Assembly (NCBI RefSeq): GCF_019192735.1
Contig: NZ_JAHTKP010000072.1
Span: forward strand, 1-34,835
Source: Kitasatospora aureofaciens
Lineage (GTDB): Bacteria; Actinomycetota; Actinomycetes; Streptomycetales; Streptomycetaceae
Length of the DNA stretch: 34,835 nt
Direction of reading: 5' to 3'
A model generated the notes under the pieces. The model saw only the letters and a program-made list of their open reading frames with translations. It did not search any database and was not told the origin of the DNA. A program made the position numbers and the translations under genes. How positions within the stretch are numbered: the stretch's first letter is position 1; every line of letters starts with the position of its first letter. Positions 32,740 to 34,835 of this stretch are shown here, piece by piece.

Positions 32740-33875
32740 TCGGCGTCGCTGAGGTGGGAGGTGTGCACGACCACGCGGCAGGAGGACTGGATCCGGGCCT
32801 GCACCTGCACCTGCCACTGGTCGGGCACGGTCCGCGATCTGGCGGCGATCTCGGCGAGCAGGGCGCGCGGGAAGGGGGCGGAGGCCAGCACCTCGCGGTA
32901 GGAGCCGTGGTCGGGGAAGCCGTCGCGGCACTCGGCCGCGCAGACGATGAGCCCGCCGGGCCGGACCACCGTGTGCGCGGCCGACATGCCCTTGACGCAC
33001 TGGTAGAGGTTCTGGTCGAGCGGGTGGCCCGCGTTGGTGGTGACGACCACGTCGAAGAGGCGGTCGACCGGGCGCATCGCGATCCGGCGGGCGGCGGCGG
33101 TGGCCGCGGCGTGCATGGGCAGCAGGTCGCCGCCGAAGGCCTCCACGATGCGGTGGTCGCGGTTGAGGACGACGTCGAGCGCGAAGTCGACTCCGGTGCC
33201 CGCCGCGATGGCCCGCACGTCGTCGTGCACCGGGTTGCCGTGGATGCTGCCCCAGGTCGCGCGGGGGTCCGCGATCCGCTTGGCGTCGTGCAGGACGAGC
33301 ACCGTCTGCAGCCCGGCCAGGCCGGGGGCGACGAGTTTGGGACCGCCGGAGAACCCGGCGAAGAAGTGCGGTTCGACGAAGCCGGTGGTGATCCGGACGT
33401 CCGCCTCCACCCATGCGCGGTTGAGCCACACCGGGACGTCGTCGCCCCAGCGGCCCATCCAGGTCAGCCGGGTGTCGTCGCGGGCGTCGTGGTTGACGAT
33501 CCGGATCCGGTCGACCACCTCGTCGCCGAACATCCGCCGCAGTTCGTCCGGGTCGTTGCCGCGGTGGGTGCCGGTGGCCACCAGGATCACCACGTCCTCC
33601 GGCCGGACGATCCCGTCGAGTTCGGCCAGGACGGCCGGGATCATCAGGTGGCGCGGCTGGGGCCGGGTGCCGTCGCAGGCGGAGACGGCCACCGTCTGCC
33701 CGGGCCTGACGCGCTCGCGCAGCGGCGGGCCCGCGACCGGCCGGCGCAGCGCCTCGCGCAGCGCGGCGCTCTCGTCGGCGGCGCCGGGGTGGTGCAGCGG
33801 CTCGACGACGGTGGTGACGGCCGGGTCGACGTCGAGGTCGAGCCCGGTCTCCCCGTAGGCGAGGCGGACCTTCAT
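32583..33875 (-). CDS. larA: LarA-family nickel-dependent 2-hydroxyacid racemase, C-terminus replaced out of frame
   Basis: ATG 33875 overlaps the upstream stop (ATGA). Family landmarks: VSACDGTRPQPRH, LVATGTHRGN, FVEPHFFAGFSGGPKLVAPGLAG (His and Lys that bind the NPN cofactor), NAGHPLDQNLYQCVKG and GGLIVCAAECRDG. Homology runs to VVVHTSHLSDADLA at ~32733 (381 residues). The last ~50 codons to the stop at 32583 (TTRGRRPPHCSRPSGR..) are larE DNA read in the wrong frame, so the normal ~45-residue C-terminus is lost although total length (430) looks normal. LarA interconverts D/L-lactate or related hydroxyacids; here it follows a lactonase and precedes a fucosidase, so L-lactate from fucose oxidation or a sugar acid is a plausible substrate. 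Confidence 0.78.
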   Translation of the reverse strand: MKVRLAYGETGLDLDVDPAVTTVVEPLHHPGAADESAALREALRRPVAGPPLRERVRPGQTVAVSACDGTRPQPRHLMIPAVLAELDGIVRPEDVVILVATGTHRGNDPDELRRMFGDEVVDRIRIVNHDARDDTRLTWMGRWGDDVPVWLNRAWVEADVRITTGFVEPHFFAGFSGGPKLVAPGLAGLQTVLVLHDAKRIADPRATWGSIHGNPVHDDVRAIAAGTGVDFALDVVLNRDHRIVEAFGGDLLPMHAAATAAARRIAMRPVDRLFDVVVTTNAGHPLDQNLYQCVKGMSAAHTVVRPGGLIVCAAECRDGFPDHGSYREVLASAPFPRALLAEIAARSRTVPDQWQVQVQARIQSSCRVVVHTSHLSDADLARTTRGRRPPHCSRPSGRPAPSPWPTPAARTPRWCSRPACAPWDGTACSP

Positions 33876-34750
33876 GGCGGCTCCTCCCGGGGGCTCTGCG
33901 GGGCGGGTTCGGACAGCCCGTAGGCCCGGGCGGCCGTGCCGCCGAAGACCTGGGCGCGCTCCTGCGGGTCGAGTCCTGCCGTCAACTCCTCGGCGGCGCC
34001 GACCACTTCCTCGTAGGAGGCGGCCAGCAGGCAGACCGGCCAGTCGGAGCCGAACATCGTGCGCCCGGGCCCGAAGGCGTCCAGGGCGGTGTCGGCGTAC
34101 GGGCGCAGCTCGGCGACGCTCCAGGCGTCCCGGCGGGCTTCGGTCACCAGGCCGGAGAGCTTGCAGAAGACGTTGGGCTCGGCGGCCAGTTCGCGCAGCA
34201 GGGCGGCCCAGGGGTCGAGCCCGCCGCGCGCGATCGGCGGCTTGGCGAGGTGGTCGAGGACGAACCGCTGGTCCGGCAGGGCGCGTGCGGTCTCGACGGC
34301 GGCGGGGAGTTGGTGGGGCAGGACGAGCAGGTCGTAGCACAGGCCGGCCGCGCCGACCGCGCGCAGGCCGCGTCGGACGTCGGGGCGGGCGAGCCAGGCC
34401 GGGTCGGCCTCGCCCTGGACGAGGTGCCGCGCGCCCACGAGGTGACCGCCGCCCGGGCCGTGCCGCAGGTCGGCCAGGGTGTCGGCGACGCCGGGCGCGG
34501 TGAGGTCCACCCAGCCGACCACGCCGGCGATCATCGGCTCGGCGGCGGCCAGGGCCAGGAACTCCCGGGTCTCGGCCGGGTCGGGCAGGACCTGCACCAG
34601 CACGGTGCGGTCGACGCCCGCCGCGCGGGCGCGGGGGGTGAGGTCGGCCGTGGTGAAGTCGCGCCGCAGGGGCGCCGTCTCCGGTCCGTCCAGCCAGTCC
34701 TGGGGGCGCCTGCCCAACTCCCACACGTGGTGGTGCGCGTCGACTCTCAC
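33872..34750 (-). CDS. Amidohydrolase-2 family lactonase-like protein (L-fuconolactonase type)
   Basis: 292 residues, cytosolic metal-dependent TIM-barrel. N-terminal VRVDAHHHVWELG (HxH metal ligands), RTVLVQVLPDPAETREFL, ...GVVGWVDLTAPGVADTL, GARHLVQGEADPAWL, FVLDHLAKPPI and MFGSDWPVC (metal-site Asp). This set is typical of COG3618 lactonases that open L-fucono- or L-rhamnono-lactone. GTG 34750 is chosen: it begins the VRVDAHHH motif, has GAGGAG 9 nt upstream and overlaps the previous stop; the frame to 34816 would add 22 unrelated residues. Its stop overlaps larA (ATGA). With GH95 in the operon, L-fuconolactone is the most likely substrate. Confidence 0.85.
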   Translation of the reverse strand: MRVDAHHHVWELGRRPQDWLDGPETAPLRRDFTTADLTPRARAAGVDRTVLVQVLPDPAETREFLALAAAEPMIAGVVGWVDLTAPGVADTLADLRHGPGGGHLVGARHLVQGEADPAWLARPDVRRGLRAVGAAGLCYDLLVLPHQLPAAVETARALPDQRFVLDHLAKPPIARGGLDPWAALLRELAAEPNVFCKLSGLVTEARRDAWSVAELRPYADTALDAFGPGRTMFGSDWPVCLLAASYEEVVGAAEELTAGLDPQERAQVFGGTAARAYGLSEPAPQSPREEPP

Positions 34751-34835
34751 GGGCGGTCGCTCCTCGGTCGGTGGTCGTCGGTGGGCGCCGGCGCCCCACG
34801 GAGCCGGGCGAACCACACCCGTTCCTGACCGCCGG
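34747..34835 (-). CDS. C-terminal tail of an unidentified upstream operon gene
   Basis: An open minus-strand frame enters from the right edge and reads GGQERVWFARLRGAPAPTDD and nine more residues to a TGA whose first bases overlap the lactonase GTG (GTGA). The 4-bp overlap is the coupling pattern used throughout this operon, which supports a real gene. Too short to identify; a fucose dehydrogenase, dehydratase or transporter subunit would fit the context. Confidence 0.4.
   Translation of the reverse strand, partial: GGQERVWFARLRGAPAPTDDHRPRSDRP

Noticed and set aside
1..34835. CRISPR arrays, tRNA or rRNA genes, insertion sequences, phage attachment sites
   Set aside because: No regularly spaced repeats, no tRNA-like cloverleaf or rRNA segment, and no intact transposase or integrase were seen on either strand.

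Overview
The window is high-GC DNA with strong G/C third-position bias, GTG/TTG starts behind purine-rich Shine-Dalgarno sites, long GC-rich hairpin terminators and one TTA codon. All of this points to a Streptomyces-type actinomycete (Streptomyces or a close relative such as Kitasatospora). It is a plant cell-wall degradation locus: secreted glycoside hydrolases surround a cellobiose-type ABC importer and its LacI regulator.

Layout. 1-1591: 3' part of a secreted GH10 xylanase-CBM13-GH62 arabinofuranosidase fusion. 1844-3142: a HAD phosphatase and a GNAT acetyltransferase; the latter has a perfect CebR-type operator on its promoter. 3168-5525 (minus): two secreted GH6 cellulases, endo-type then exo-type. 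5735-11968: LacI regulator (probable cebR), cebE, cebF, cebG and bglC. 12126-15135: an overlapping three-gene operon (GT-A-like protein, fold-type III PLP decarboxylase, GNAT) with no obvious link to polysaccharides. 15657-17734: GH11 xylanase with CBM2 and a stand-alone GH62 nearly identical to the GH62 module at the left edge. 17865-20894 (minus): GH2 beta-galactosidase. 21243-23723: multidomain GH9 cellulase with CBM2 and a TTA codon. 23890-25120: Zur-like regulator beside an apparent deletion scar joining the tail of a metal ABC permease to the back half of an MFS transporter. 25150-26566: isochorismatase-like protein and tyrosine phosphatase, divergent. 26827-29464: GH36 alpha-galactosidase and a short universal-stress-like protein. 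29482-34835 (minus): a probable L-fucose operon with a lactonase-like amidohydrolase, larA, larE and a GH95 fucosidase. The larA/larE boundary and GH95 both look damaged.

How it works together. GH6 and GH9 enzymes would release cellobiose/cellotriose, CebEFG would import it and BglC would hydrolyse it. TGGGAGCGCTCCCA palindromes lie before cebE, GH9 and the GNAT gene, and the variant TGGAAGCGCTTCCA lies twice between the regulator and the GH6 operon, so one LacI-type regulator may control the set. A second LacI-type palindrome, TGTGAGCGCTCACA, sits before GH62 and recurs inside three coding regions, where it coincides with codons that are rare in this GC context. GH10, GH11 and GH62 attack arabinoxylan; GH2, GH36 and GH95 would remove galactose and fucose side groups.

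Limits: all calls come from reading the sequence and from remembered family features. No database search was run. Promoters and operators are sequence predictions.
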